From assembly GCF_024979295.1 (NCBI RefSeq), contig NZ_JANLCJ010000004.1, forward strand, positions 62,001-126,000: DNA of 64,000 nt. Direction: 5' to 3'. Positions 49,581 through 58,630 of the stretch are shown in pieces. The position numbers and the translations under genes are program-made. The first letter of the stretch is position 1. Every line of letters starts with the position of its first letter. This DNA is from Herbiconiux daphne. GTDB taxonomy: Bacteria; Actinomycetota; Actinomycetes; Actinomycetales; Microbacteriaceae. The notes below the pieces were generated by a model. It made no database searches and was not told the DNA's origin. It saw only the letters and a list, made by a program, of their open reading frames with translations.

Positions 49581-51209
49581 GTGGATACCCCGTCGCCCGT
49601 CAAACCCAAGAATCTCCGCCGCCGCCTCGCGGTGGCCGGAGCGCTCGTCACCACCGCAGCACTAGCTCTCACGGGGTGCGCCGCCGGCGCCGCCTCGCCC
49701 ACCGACGCCGCGAGCGCGACCAGCGAGCTGCGCATCGCCGTGCCCTCCTACCCCGGCAGCTGGGACCAGGACTTCGTGGCCTTCGACCCGGTGGCGCTCG
49801 CCCTGTTCAAGAACGTCTACCCCTACCTCGTCGACTACGGCGTGACGGATGTCGACGGCGGCCAGATTCTCGACACCGAGAACATCCTGCCCGCCTGGGC
49901 CGAGTCGTTCACGTCGGACGACGGCAAGCTGTGGACCCTCAAACTGCGCGACGGCGCCACCTTCCCGAGCGGCAACCCCATCACCGCCGACGACGTCAAG
50001 TGGTCGAAAGACCGCGCCTTCGCCGCCAAGGCCAACGTGGCCGGCGTCTACTCGCTCATCGGCCTGACCGACCCCGAGCAGATCCAGGTCGTCGACGACA
50101 AGACCGTCACCTTCGACCAGGCCTACCCGAGCGCGCTCTCGGCGCAGATCCAGGCCATCAGCCTCTTCATCTACGACTCGAAGCTGATGAAGGAGCACGC
50201 CACGGCCGACGACCCGTGGGCGCAGGACTGGGCCGCCCAGAACCCGAGCGACGGCGGTCTCTACAACGTCGAGAGCTTCACCCCCGGCCAGGAGATCGTG
50301 CTCAAGGCCAATAAGGACTACCCGGCCGAAGACGGCCCGCACACCGACACCATCCGCCTCACGGTCGTCTCCGACCCGGCGGCCGAGAGCGTGCTGCTGC
50401 AGAACGGCGACGTCGACATCGCGCTCGGCCTCGGCCGCCAGCAGATCGCCGACCTCGACGGCGTCTCGGGTGTCAAGATCATCTCCGCCCCGTCGAACGA
50501 GATGATCTCGATTCCGCTCAACACCACGATGGCTCCGTTCGACAACCCGCTGGTGCGCCAGGCCGTCGCCTACGCGATGCCCTACGACGACATCATCTCG
50601 ACGGTCTACGGTGGCGATGCCCGCCGCCCGATGAGCATCGTGCCGATCGACATGCCGGGCTACACCGAGGAGGGCTTCCCCTACGAGCAAGACCTCGACA
50701 AGGCGAAAGACCTGCTCTCCCAAGCCGGTGTGTCCGGTGCATCCGTCGAGCTGGCCTACGCGGCCGACAACGACGAGCAGGAGCAGATCGCCATCCTGGT
50801 TCAGGATGCGCTCGGCAAGGCGGGCATCACCGTCACGCCGACGCCGCTCGACCCGGCCACCCTCGGCGACCGTCGCGACGCGAAAGACCTGGCGATGCAG
50901 ATCACCTCGGGTCAGCAGTGGGTCAACGACGTCGAGTACCTGATGAACGGCTGGACCACGGGCGCCTACCTCAACTACGCGAACTACTCCAACCCCACGG
51001 TCGACGCGGATGTCGAGGCGTCGCACACGATCACCGACACCGACGAGCGCAACGCGCTCTGGGCCGAGGTGCAGGAGCAGTTCGCCACCGACGTGCCGGT
51101 CATCCCGCTCGCCCAGCCGAACTACAACCTGCCGGTCGGCGACAACGTGAAGGGCTTCGTGCAGCCGGTCGACGGGCTGATCCGCCTGAAGTACCTCTCG
51201 ATCGACTGA
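49581..51209 (+). CDS. ABC transporter substrate-binding lipoprotein (SBP family 5)
   Basis: A 542-residue solute-binding protein of the oligopeptide/nickel family. The signal peptide has an RRR start and lipobox LTGC with C33. Family blocks include WTLKLRDGATFPSGNPITADDVKWSKDR, LRQ-type PFDNPLVRQAVAYAMPYDDII, and a C-terminal VPVIPLAQPNYN. It captures the substrate outside the cell for the two permeases and fused ATPase downstream. Members of this family bind peptides, opines, glutathione or small amides; the ligand is likely what the downstream hydrolases act on. GTGGAGGA precedes the GTG. Confidence 0.93.
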   Translation: MDTPSPVKPKNLRRRLAVAGALVTTAALALTGCAAGAASPTDAASATSELRIAVPSYPGSWDQDFVAFDPVALALFKNVYPYLVDYGVTDVDGGQILDTENILPAWAESFTSDDGKLWTLKLRDGATFPSGNPITADDVKWSKDRAFAAKANVAGVYSLIGLTDPEQIQVVDDKTVTFDQAYPSALSAQIQAISLFIYDSKLMKEHATADDPWAQDWAAQNPSDGGLYNVESFTPGQEIVLKANKDYPAEDGPHTDTIRLTVVSDPAAESVLLQNGDVDIALGLGRQQIADLDGVSGVKIISAPSNEMISIPLNTTMAPFDNPLVRQAVAYAMPYDDIISTVYGGDARRPMSIVPIDMPGYTEEGFPYEQDLDKAKDLLSQAGVSGASVELAYAADNDEQEQIAILVQDALGKAGITVTPTPLDPATLGDRRDAKDLAMQITSGQQWVNDVEYLMNGWTTGAYLNYANYSNPTVDADVEASHTITDTDERNALWAEVQEQFATDVPVIPLAQPNYNLPVGDNVKGFVQPVDGLIRLKYLSID

Positions 51210-51297
51210 TCCACCCCGGAGGGCGGGTGGCTCGTGCCGACAGGCGACGGCCACCCGCCCCTCCGCCGTCCCCCGCCCCCACCTGCGAAAGAGAAGC

Positions 51298-52308
51298 ATG
51301 CGCCTCGCCCGATACATCGCCCTCAGGATCGCACTCGTCGTGCCGGTGCTGCTCGGCGTGATCGTGTTGACGTTCCTGCTCGTGCGGGTGCTGCCCGGCG
51401 ACCCGGTGCAGGCCTTCGTGGGCCCGAACACCACCGCCGACGACGTCGAGGCCATCCGGCAGCGACTGGGGCTGGACGCCCCGCTCTGGCAGCAGTTCCT
51501 CGACTACCTCGGTGGCATCTTCGTCGGCGACTTCGGCACCTCGATCCAGACCGGGGTTCCCGTGTCGACCGAGCTCGCCTTCCGCCTCGCGCCGACCCTC
51601 GAGCTCGTCTTCCTCGGCGTCGGCGTCGCCGTGATCGCGGCGATCGTCTTCGGCATCATCTCGGCGCTGCGGGTCAACAGCCCGATCGACCACGTCAGCC
51701 GCGTGACCTCCCTCGTCGGCACCGCGATGCCCGAGTTCTGGCTCGGACTCATCCTCATCGTCATCGGCTACCAGCAGCTCGGCTGGTTCCCGGGCCCGAG
51801 CGGCCGCATCGGCCGCGGGCTCAGCCCCACCCCGATCACCGGCGCCGAGGCCGTCGACGCCCTGCTCACCGCCAACTGGCCGGCCCTCGGCTCGGCGCTG
51901 CTCTACCTCGTGCTGCCGGTGCTCACCATCGCGGTGGGCGTGACCGCCTCACTGCTGCGGAGCGTGCGCTCGGCGGCCATCGACATCCGGGCCGCCGCCC
52001 CCTGGTCGACCGCGCAGGCACACGGCATCAGCGGCCGCCCGCTCGTCACCGGCTACCTGCTGCGCGGCACCGTCTCGCGCATCCCCACCCTCGCCGCCCT
52101 CGTGCTCGGCAACGTGCTGGGCGGCGTGGTGCTGGTGGAATACGTCTTCTCCTGGCAGGGCATGGGCCAGTGGCTGCTGCGCGGCCTGCTCTACCGCGAC
52201 TACCCGGTCGTGCAGGCCGGAGTGGTCATCATCGCGCTCGTCTACGCCGTCGCCTACCTGGTGGCCGACGTCATCCACGCCGCCCTCGACCCGAGAGTGA
52301 GGCTCTGA
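51298..52308 (+). CDS. Oligopeptide-type ABC permease, DppB-like
   Basis: A 336-residue permease: an N-terminal helix (ALRIALVVPVLLGVIVLTFLLVRVLPGDPV, the DppB/OppB entry motif), then five helices and the EAA-like loop AAAPWSTAQAHGISGRPLVTGYLLRGT. It pairs with the DppC-like permease whose ATG shares one base with its stop (TGATG). Confidence 0.95.
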   Translation: MRLARYIALRIALVVPVLLGVIVLTFLLVRVLPGDPVQAFVGPNTTADDVEAIRQRLGLDAPLWQQFLDYLGGIFVGDFGTSIQTGVPVSTELAFRLAPTLELVFLGVGVAVIAAIVFGIISALRVNSPIDHVSRVTSLVGTAMPEFWLGLILIVIGYQQLGWFPGPSGRIGRGLSPTPITGAEAVDALLTANWPALGSALLYLVLPVLTIAVGVTASLLRSVRSAAIDIRAAAPWSTAQAHGISGRPLVTGYLLRGTVSRIPTLAALVLGNVLGGVVLVEYVFSWQGMGQWLLRGLLYRDYPVVQAGVVIIALVYAVAYLVADVIHAALDPRVRL

Positions 52309-53189
52309 TGGTCAGTGTCGGACCGGTCGGCGTCAACCGCCGCCTGCCCCGCTCCCAGCCGCAGCGCGCCTCGCGCGGCTTCGGCGCCGTGATGATCTGG
52401 ACCGGCGCCGGCCTCGTGGCGATCGTGCTGCTCGCGAGCCTGTTCGCGCCGCTTCTCACCACCTGGGGCCCGGTCGAGATCGACTCGACCGCCATCCGTC
52501 AGGCACCGAGCGCGGTGCACTGGCTCGGCACCGACGCGAACGGCATGGATGTCTTCAGCCGCCTGCTCTACGCCGGCCGGGTCGACCTCGGGGTCGCCGT
52601 GGTGTCGGTCGCGATCGCCGTGGTGATCGGGTCGGTCATCGGGGCCGTGTCGGGCTACGTCGGCGGAGCCCTCGACGCCGTGGTGATGCGGCTGCTCGAG
52701 ATCCTGCAGGCGTTCCCCACGTTCATCCTCGCCCTCGCCGTCGCCGCCCTGCTCGGCCCCGGCATCGTGAACCTCACCATCGTGGTGGCGATCGTGTCCA
52801 TCCCCTCCTATGCGCGACTCGTGCGCGCCGAGGTGCGCACCGTGCGCGAGCTCGCCTACGTGGATGCCGCCCGCACCTCGGGGCTCGCGGGCGCTCGCGT
52901 GCTGCTCCGCCACGTCATCCCCAACAGCCTCACGCCGGTGCGCATCGTCGCGCCGCTCAACGTGGGCTGGGCCATGCTCGCCCTGGCGGGCCTGTCGTTC
53001 CTCGGCCTCGGTGTGCCGGTGCCACAGCCCGAGTGGGGCGCCATGATCAGCCAGGGCACGAGCGACATCGTCGCCGGCCGGCTCTGGACCTCGGTGCCGC
53101 CAGGCCTCGCCCTCGTGGTGTGCGTGCTGGGCTTCAGCCTGCTCGGCGAAGGGCTGCAAGAGCGCGAGACCCGCAGGAGAACCAGGTGA
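52308..53189 (+). CDS. Oligopeptide-type ABC permease, DppC-like
   Basis: A 293-residue permease with the OppC-type N-terminal helix and periplasmic turn WLGTDANGMDVFSRLLYAGRVDLGVAVVSV, five further helices, and EAA loop ELAYVDAARTSGLAGARVLLRHVIPN. It completes the translocation pore with the DppB-like protein. Its stop overlaps the ATPase start by 4 bases (GTGA). Confidence 0.95.
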   Translation: MVSVGPVGVNRRLPRSQPQRASRGFGAVMIWTGAGLVAIVLLASLFAPLLTTWGPVEIDSTAIRQAPSAVHWLGTDANGMDVFSRLLYAGRVDLGVAVVSVAIAVVIGSVIGAVSGYVGGALDAVVMRLLEILQAFPTFILALAVAALLGPGIVNLTIVVAIVSIPSYARLVRAEVRTVRELAYVDAARTSGLAGARVLLRHVIPNSLTPVRIVAPLNVGWAMLALAGLSFLGLGVPVPQPEWGAMISQGTSDIVAGRLWTSVPPGLALVVCVLGFSLLGEGLQERETRRRTR

Positions 53190-54829
53190 ACGCCCCGATG
53201 AACGACATCCTGCTCGACATCCGCGGCCTCACGGTCTCGATCCCCACCTCGGGCGCCACCGTCGAAGCCCTGCGCGGGGTCGACCTCAGCGTGCGCGTCG
53301 GCGAGGTCGTGGGCCTCGTGGGCGAGAGCGGCGGCGGCAAGAGCATGCTCGCCCGCGCCACCATCGGCATGCTGCCCGGCCGCGCCGAGACCGGCGGCGA
53401 GGTGCTCTTCCGCGGCGACGACGTGCTGCGGATGTCGGAACCCCAGCTGCTCGAGCACCGCGGCCACGGCGTCGCGATGTGCTTCCAGAACCCGCGGGCC
53501 GCCATCGAGCCGCTGCGCACCGTGAAGAAACAACTTGCCGACCGGCTGAAGCTGCACCAGCGGTTGACCGGGCCCGCGGCATCCGCCGAATCGGTGCGGC
53601 TGCTCGAGGCCGTCGGCATCACCGACACGCCCCGCGTGCTCGGCTCCTATGCCCACGAGCTCTCGGGCGGCATGGCCCAGCGCGTGATGATCGCCCTGTG
53701 CCTGGCCTGCGACCCCGGCCTGCTGCTGGCCGACGAGCCCACCACGGGCCTCGACGTCACCCTCACCCGCGACGCCCTCGGGCTGCTGCGCTCGCTCGCG
53801 ACCGACCAGGGCCGCGGCGTTCTGCTCATCTCGCACGACATCGCGGCGGCGGCCGAGGTGTGCGACCGCATCGTGGTGCTGCGCGCCGGCGATGTGGTCG
53901 AGGAGGGCACGACCTCGCAGGTGCTCACCGCTCCCCACTCGGAGTACACCCGCACCCTGCTCGCGGCCGTGCCCGACATCGACCGGCCGCTTCCCCGAAC
54001 GGCGACGGATGCCGCCACCCCCGTGACCCCGCGGCGGCCCGTCGCCGAGGTGCGCGACGCCCACGTGCGCTACCGAGCCCGATTCGGCAGCAGCGGCCAC
54101 CACGCCCTGCGCGGAGTCGACCTCACGGTCGACCGCGGCGAGACGGTCGGCATCGTGGGCGAGAGCGGCTCGGGCAAGACCACGCTCGCGCGCATGCTCG
54201 TGGGCCTGGTGTCGCCTTCGAGCGGGCAGGTGGTGGTCGCCGGCAACGACCTCGCGAAACTGCGCGGCTCACGCAAGCGCGCGCTGCGCCGGTCGGTGCA
54301 GATGGTGTTCCAGGATCCGCTGGGCGCCCTCGACCCGCGCCGCACCGTGCTCGACGCCGTCACCGAGACCCTGCTCGCCCAGGGCGTGGCAAAGCCCGAG
54401 CGCGAGCGCCGCGCCATCGAGGTGCTGCGGCGCACCGGCCTCGACGAGACCTTCCTCACCCGGCTGCCGCACGAGCTCTCGGGCGGCCAGGCTCAGCGGG
54501 TCGGCATCGCCCGCGCGCTGGTCTGCGAGCCCGAGCTTATCGTGTTCGACGAGCCCACCTCGGCCCTCGACGTGACCGTGCAGGCGCAGATCCTCGACCT
54601 CATCACCGAGCTCGGCGCCGACGGCGAGCGCGGCCAGCTCTTCGTCTCGCACGACCTCGCCACCGTGCGCGCCTTCTGCGACCGGGTCGTGGTGATCTAC
54701 CACGGCGAGGTCGTCGAGCAGGGCACGACCGCCGAGGTCTTCGGCTCGCCGCAGCATGCGTACACCCGCCGGCTGCTCGCCGCGGCGCCCCGGCTCGGCG
54801 GGCGCATCCCCGACACCGTCTCACCCTGA
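53186..54829 (+). CDS. Fused double ATP-binding protein of the peptide-type importer
   Basis: A 547-residue protein holding two complete ABC ATPases, equal to DppD plus DppF. Domain 1 (about 1-265): Walker A GESGGGKSML, signature LSGGMAQRV, Walker B LLLADEPTTGLD. Domain 2 (about 285-545): GESGSGKTTLARM, LSGGQAQRVGIARAL, LIVFDEPTSALD, with the usual C-terminal HAYTRRLLAAAPRL. AGGAGA lies 6 bases before the GTG; an ATG four codons later is possible. It powers the importer from the cytoplasmic face. Confidence 0.94.
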   Translation: MNAPMNDILLDIRGLTVSIPTSGATVEALRGVDLSVRVGEVVGLVGESGGGKSMLARATIGMLPGRAETGGEVLFRGDDVLRMSEPQLLEHRGHGVAMCFQNPRAAIEPLRTVKKQLADRLKLHQRLTGPAASAESVRLLEAVGITDTPRVLGSYAHELSGGMAQRVMIALCLACDPGLLLADEPTTGLDVTLTRDALGLLRSLATDQGRGVLLISHDIAAAAEVCDRIVVLRAGDVVEEGTTSQVLTAPHSEYTRTLLAAVPDIDRPLPRTATDAATPVTPRRPVAEVRDAHVRYRARFGSSGHHALRGVDLTVDRGETVGIVGESGSGKTTLARMLVGLVSPSSGQVVVAGNDLAKLRGSRKRALRRSVQMVFQDPLGALDPRRTVLDAVTETLLAQGVAKPERERRAIEVLRRTGLDETFLTRLPHELSGGQAQRVGIARALVCEPELIVFDEPTSALDVTVQAQILDLITELGADGERGQLFVSHDLATVRAFCDRVVVIYHGEVVEQGTTAEVFGSPQHAYTRRLLAAAPRLGGRIPDTVSP

Positions 54830-54832
54830 CAT

Positions 54833-54874
54833 TCCCGACCTGACGCTCCCGACCCGACGCTCCCGACCTGACGC
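54833..54874. repeat. Three 14-base tandem repeats before hyuA
   Basis: Units TCCCGACCTGACGC, TCCCGACCCGACGC and TCCCGACCTGACGC in direct tandem fill most of the 67-base gap between the ATPase and hyuA genes, ending just before the hyuA ribosome site AAAGGA. Confidence 0.85.
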
Positions 54875-54896
54875 TCCTGAAAGGACGATCCCCTTC

Positions 54897-56948
54897 GTGT
54901 CTGCCACTCCCCTCCGCCTCGCCGTCGACATCGGCGGCACCTTCGTCGACGCCATGGAACTCGACACCCGCACGGGCGTCGTGCGGTTCCGCAAAGCGTC
55001 GACCACCCCGGCCCGCCCGTGGGAGGGCGTGCTCGCGGCGGTCGACGCCCTCGGCACCGACCTGGCCGAGGTGGAGCTGTTCATCCATGGCACCACGCTC
55101 GGGCTGAACGCGGTGCTCGAGCGCCGGGGCGGCGCGACCGGCATCATCACGAACTACGGTCTGCGCGACATCTTCCTGCTCGGCCGCGGCAACGTGCCCG
55201 ACGACCGGATGTACGACTTCCAGTACGAGCGCCCGGCCAGCCTGGTGCAGCGCCGGCACACCGCCGGCGTGCGCGGCCGGCTGAACCACCGCGGCGAAGA
55301 GCTCGAGCCGCTCGACGAGGAGGGCCTGCGCGAAGTCGCCCGCCAGCTGGTCGAAGACGAGGGCGTCATCTCGATCGCCGTCTGCTATCTGCACTCCTAC
55401 CTCGACCCCTCGCACGAGCAGCGCACCGCCGAGCTGCTGCGCGAGTGGTACCCGCAGGTCACCGTCTCGGTCTCCACCGACATCGTGCGCGAGTACCGCG
55501 AGTACGAGCGCACCTCGACCACGGTGCTCGAGGCCTACATCCGCCCGATCTTCGAGCGCTACGTCGACGAGCTCGAGCGTGGCCTCGCCGAGAAGGGTTT
55601 CGCCGGCCGCTTCTTGATCATGCGCTCCGGCGGCGGCTCGATGACCTCGGGCACCGCGAAGAAGTCGCCGACCCACACCGTGCTCTCCGGCCCGGCCGGC
55701 GGCATCGTCGGCGGCGGCTACCTCGCCGAGGTGCTCGGCCGCCCGAACGTGCTCACCTTCGACATCGGCGGCACCTCACTCGACGCCTGCGTGATCGAAG
55801 ACGGCGCGGCCGTGGTGACCCACGAGGCCGAGCTCGAGCACTTCCCGCTGCTGATGCCGGCTTACGACATCCGCACCATCGGCGCCGGCGGGGGCTCGAT
55901 CGCCTGGATCGACCGGGGCCTTCTGAAGGTCGGCCCCGAGAGCGCGGGCGCGGTGCCCGGCCCGGTGTCCTACGGCCGCGGCGGCACCCGCCCGACGGTG
56001 ACGGATGCCTCGGTCTGCCTCGGCTACGTCAACCCCGACAGCTTCTTGGCCGGCTCGATGCCGCTGCAGGCCGACGCGGCGATCGAGGCCGTTCGCCGCA
56101 CGATCGCCGAGCCGCTCGGCCTCACCGTCGAGGCGGCCTCGGCCGGCATCTTCGACGTGATGCTCGCGAAGACCGTGGGCGCCGTGCGCCAGATCACGGT
56201 CGAGCGCGGCCACGACCCCCGGGTGTTCTCGCTGCTCGCCTTCGGCGGCGCCGGCCCGCTGGTCGCTCCCCTGCTGGCCCGCGAGATGGGTGTGCGCGAG
56301 GTCATCGTGCCCTTCGCCCCGTCGGGCTTCTCGGCCTGGGGCATGCTCAGCGCCGACATCGTGAACGACTTCTCGCGCACCCGCATGGAGGTGCTCGACG
56401 AGGTCGACCTCGACGACCTCCGCCGCGAACTCGCCGAGATCGGCGCCGAGGCGCTCGACTCCTTGCGCGAGCAGGGCGTGAGCGACGAGGTCGCCCGCCT
56501 CGAGAACCAGCTCGAGCTGCGCTACCTCGGCCAGGAGCACACGCTCACGGTCGTGGTCGGCGACGAGCTCGACCCCGAGGCCATCCGCGCCGCCTTCAAC
56601 GAATTGCACGAGGCGCGCTACGGCCACTCGATGGACAGCAAGGTGCAGATCCTCACCGCCCGCGTGCGCGGCATCGGCCGCACGGTGCGGCCCGAACTGC
56701 CCGTCTACCCCGCGGGCGACGGCGACCCCACCCGGGCGCTCACCGCTCACCGCCAGGCCTTCGACTTCGGCACGCGAGCGGCCGCCGACTTCGCCGTCTA
56801 CGACCGCAGCCTGCTGCAACCGGGCGACACCTTCCCCGGCCCCGCGCTTGTCGACGAGGGAACCTCGACCACCGTCGTGCACAGCGGGCAGCACGTGCGG
56901 GTCGACGAGCACGGCTACCTGCTGATCACCCTGGAGGAGAACGCATGA
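54897..56948 (+). CDS. hyuA: Hydantoinase/oxoprolinase A subunit
   Basis: A 683-residue protein of the ATP-dependent HyuA family. The actin-like phosphate motifs are LAVDIGGTFVDAM near residue 8 and LTFDIGGTSLDACVI near 287; HGTTLGLNAVLERRGG, YEYERTSTTVLEAYIRPIF-type helix and RSGGGSMTSGTAKKSPTHTVLSGPAGGIVGG are all present. With HyuB it hydrolyses cyclic amides (5-oxoproline, N-methylhydantoin, lactams) using ATP, or in other branches carboxylates ketones. AAAGGA lies 12 bases before the GTG. It is followed by two B subunits, with 4-base overlap to the first. Confidence 0.93.
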   Translation: MSATPLRLAVDIGGTFVDAMELDTRTGVVRFRKASTTPARPWEGVLAAVDALGTDLAEVELFIHGTTLGLNAVLERRGGATGIITNYGLRDIFLLGRGNVPDDRMYDFQYERPASLVQRRHTAGVRGRLNHRGEELEPLDEEGLREVARQLVEDEGVISIAVCYLHSYLDPSHEQRTAELLREWYPQVTVSVSTDIVREYREYERTSTTVLEAYIRPIFERYVDELERGLAEKGFAGRFLIMRSGGGSMTSGTAKKSPTHTVLSGPAGGIVGGGYLAEVLGRPNVLTFDIGGTSLDACVIEDGAAVVTHEAELEHFPLLMPAYDIRTIGAGGGSIAWIDRGLLKVGPESAGAVPGPVSYGRGGTRPTVTDASVCLGYVNPDSFLAGSMPLQADAAIEAVRRTIAEPLGLTVEAASAGIFDVMLAKTVGAVRQITVERGHDPRVFSLLAFGGAGPLVAPLLAREMGVREVIVPFAPSGFSAWGMLSADIVNDFSRTRMEVLDEVDLDDLRRELAEIGAEALDSLREQGVSDEVARLENQLELRYLGQEHTLTVVVGDELDPEAIRAAFNELHEARYGHSMDSKVQILTARVRGIGRTVRPELPVYPAGDGDPTRALTAHRQAFDFGTRAAADFAVYDRSLLQPGDTFPGPALVDEGTSTTVVHSGQHVRVDEHGYLLITLEENA

Positions 56949-58630
56949 CGCTCGACGGAGCCACCGTGGAGGTGGTGCGCAGCTATCTGATCGCGGCGGC
57001 CGAGGAGATGCGCACCACGCTCATCCGCACCGCGTTCAACCCGGTGATCTACGAGGTGCTCGACTTCGGCATCTCGCTCTACGACGAGAAGCTCGACCTG
57101 ATCGCCGAGGCGCCCGGGCTCACCTTCTTCCTGGGCGCGAACGACTACTCGCTGCAGAAGGGCGTCGAATACGTCGGGGCCGAGAACCTCTACCCCGGCG
57201 ACATCGTGATGCTCAACTACCCCTATTGGAACGCGGCCCACGCCTACGACGCCACCCTGTTCGCCCCGGTCTTCCTGCCCGACGAGGCGGCTCCGGATGC
57301 CGACGGCACCCTGGTGGGCTACGTCTGCGTGCGGGCGCACTGGATGGACCTGGGCGCCAAAGACGCCGGCTACGTGCTCGACTCCACCGACGTGCACCAG
57401 GAGGGCATGCTCTTTCCGGGCACCAAGGTGTTCTCGCGGGGCAAGGCCGTGCGCGACATCCACGAGCTGATCCGGTTCAACTCCCGCATGCCCGACGTGG
57501 TGCTCGGCGACCTGCACGCGCAGGTGTCGGCCATCCGCACCGGCGAGCGCCGGCTGATCGAGATCCTGCAGAAGTTCGGCAAGCCCGCCGTCGACGAGGC
57601 GGTCGCCGTCATCCGGGCACACAGCGAGCAGAACACCATCGACGCCCTGGCCGCGCTGCCGCAGGGCTCGTGGACCGCGGTCGACTGGATGGACGACGAC
57701 GGCATCAGCGAGGACCCGATCCGGATGCAGGTGACCGTCACCATCGAGGACGGCACCTTCACGGTCGACTTCGCGGGCTCGGCTCCGGCGGCCAAGGGCC
57801 CCGTGAACATGCCCTTCGGCGCCACGATCGCGATCTGCAAGGTGGTGCTGAAGAACCTCACCTCGCCCGAGCAGCCGAGCAACGCCGGCACGACCGTGCC
57901 CCTGCGCGTGCTCGCCGAGCCGGGCACGCTGTTCCACGCCGTCTATCCGGCCCCGACCTTCACGCTCTGGACCGGGATCGTCGCGCTCGAGCTGATCTAC
58001 AAGGCGCTGGCGCAGGGCATGCCCGAGCGGCTCGCCGCGTCGACCGGCGGCGACGTGCCCGGCTTCATGATGGTGGGCGATCACCCCGACACGGGCGAGT
58101 TCTTCGCCATCAGCAACAACGACCCGGTCGGCTGGGGCGGCACGCCCGAGCACGACGGCCTCGACGCCACCATCCACATCTCCGAGAGCACCGTGCGCAG
58201 CACGCCCATAGAGGTGCTCGAGGCGCGCAGCGGCATGCTCTTCGAGCGGCTCGAGATGCGCACCGACTCGGGCGGCGCGGGCAAGCACCGCGGCGGCACC
58301 GGGCTGCAGCGCGACATCCGTTTCGTCTCGCCGGGCGAGTTCCTCTCGGTGATCAAGAAGACGCGCACGAAGCCCTGGGCGCTCGAGGGCGGGCTCGAGC
58401 CCGACCCCAACCAGGTCGTGGTCTTTCCGGGCACCGACCGTGAGGAGCGGGTGAGCACGAAGCGCGTGCCGGTGCAGCCGGGCGACCTGATCCGCCTGCT
58501 CACGGCGGGCGGCGGCGGGCACGGCGACCCGGCCGAGCGCGACCCCGCCCTGGTGCGGCGCGACGTGTCGGAGGGGTACGTGTCGCGCGAGGCCGCGGCA
58601 TCCGTCTACGGGGTCGAGCTCGATGAGTGA
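56945..58630 (+). CDS. hyuB: Hydantoinase/oxoprolinase B subunit, first copy
   Basis: A 561-residue B subunit. Hallmarks are RTAFNPVIYEVLDFGISLYD, GDIVMLNYPYWNAAHAYDATLFAPVF with the metal-site HAYD, VRAHWMDLGAKDAGYV, the FAGSAPAAKGPVNMPFGAT turn and MRTDSGGAGKHRGGTGLQRD. It forms the catalytic partner of HyuA and binds the ring substrate. Compared with the next gene it keeps the same length and almost all blocks. ATG overlaps hyuA; its own last 8 bases overlap the next start. Confidence 0.93.
   Translation: MTLDGATVEVVRSYLIAAAEEMRTTLIRTAFNPVIYEVLDFGISLYDEKLDLIAEAPGLTFFLGANDYSLQKGVEYVGAENLYPGDIVMLNYPYWNAAHAYDATLFAPVFLPDEAAPDADGTLVGYVCVRAHWMDLGAKDAGYVLDSTDVHQEGMLFPGTKVFSRGKAVRDIHELIRFNSRMPDVVLGDLHAQVSAIRTGERRLIEILQKFGKPAVDEAVAVIRAHSEQNTIDALAALPQGSWTAVDWMDDDGISEDPIRMQVTVTIEDGTFTVDFAGSAPAAKGPVNMPFGATIAICKVVLKNLTSPEQPSNAGTTVPLRVLAEPGTLFHAVYPAPTFTLWTGIVALELIYKALAQGMPERLAASTGGDVPGFMMVGDHPDTGEFFAISNNDPVGWGGTPEHDGLDATIHISESTVRSTPIEVLEARSGMLFERLEMRTDSGGAGKHRGGTGLQRDIRFVSPGEFLSVIKKTRTKPWALEGGLEPDPNQVVVFPGTDREERVSTKRVPVQPGDLIRLLTAGGGGHGDPAERDPALVRRDVSEGYVSREAAASVYGVELDE

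Noticed and set aside
54756-54896. Start of hyuA extended upstream into the ATPase gene
   Set aside because: The upstream frame crosses the 14-base tandem repeats and has no family sequence; the GTG at 54897 begins the conserved actin-like fold.
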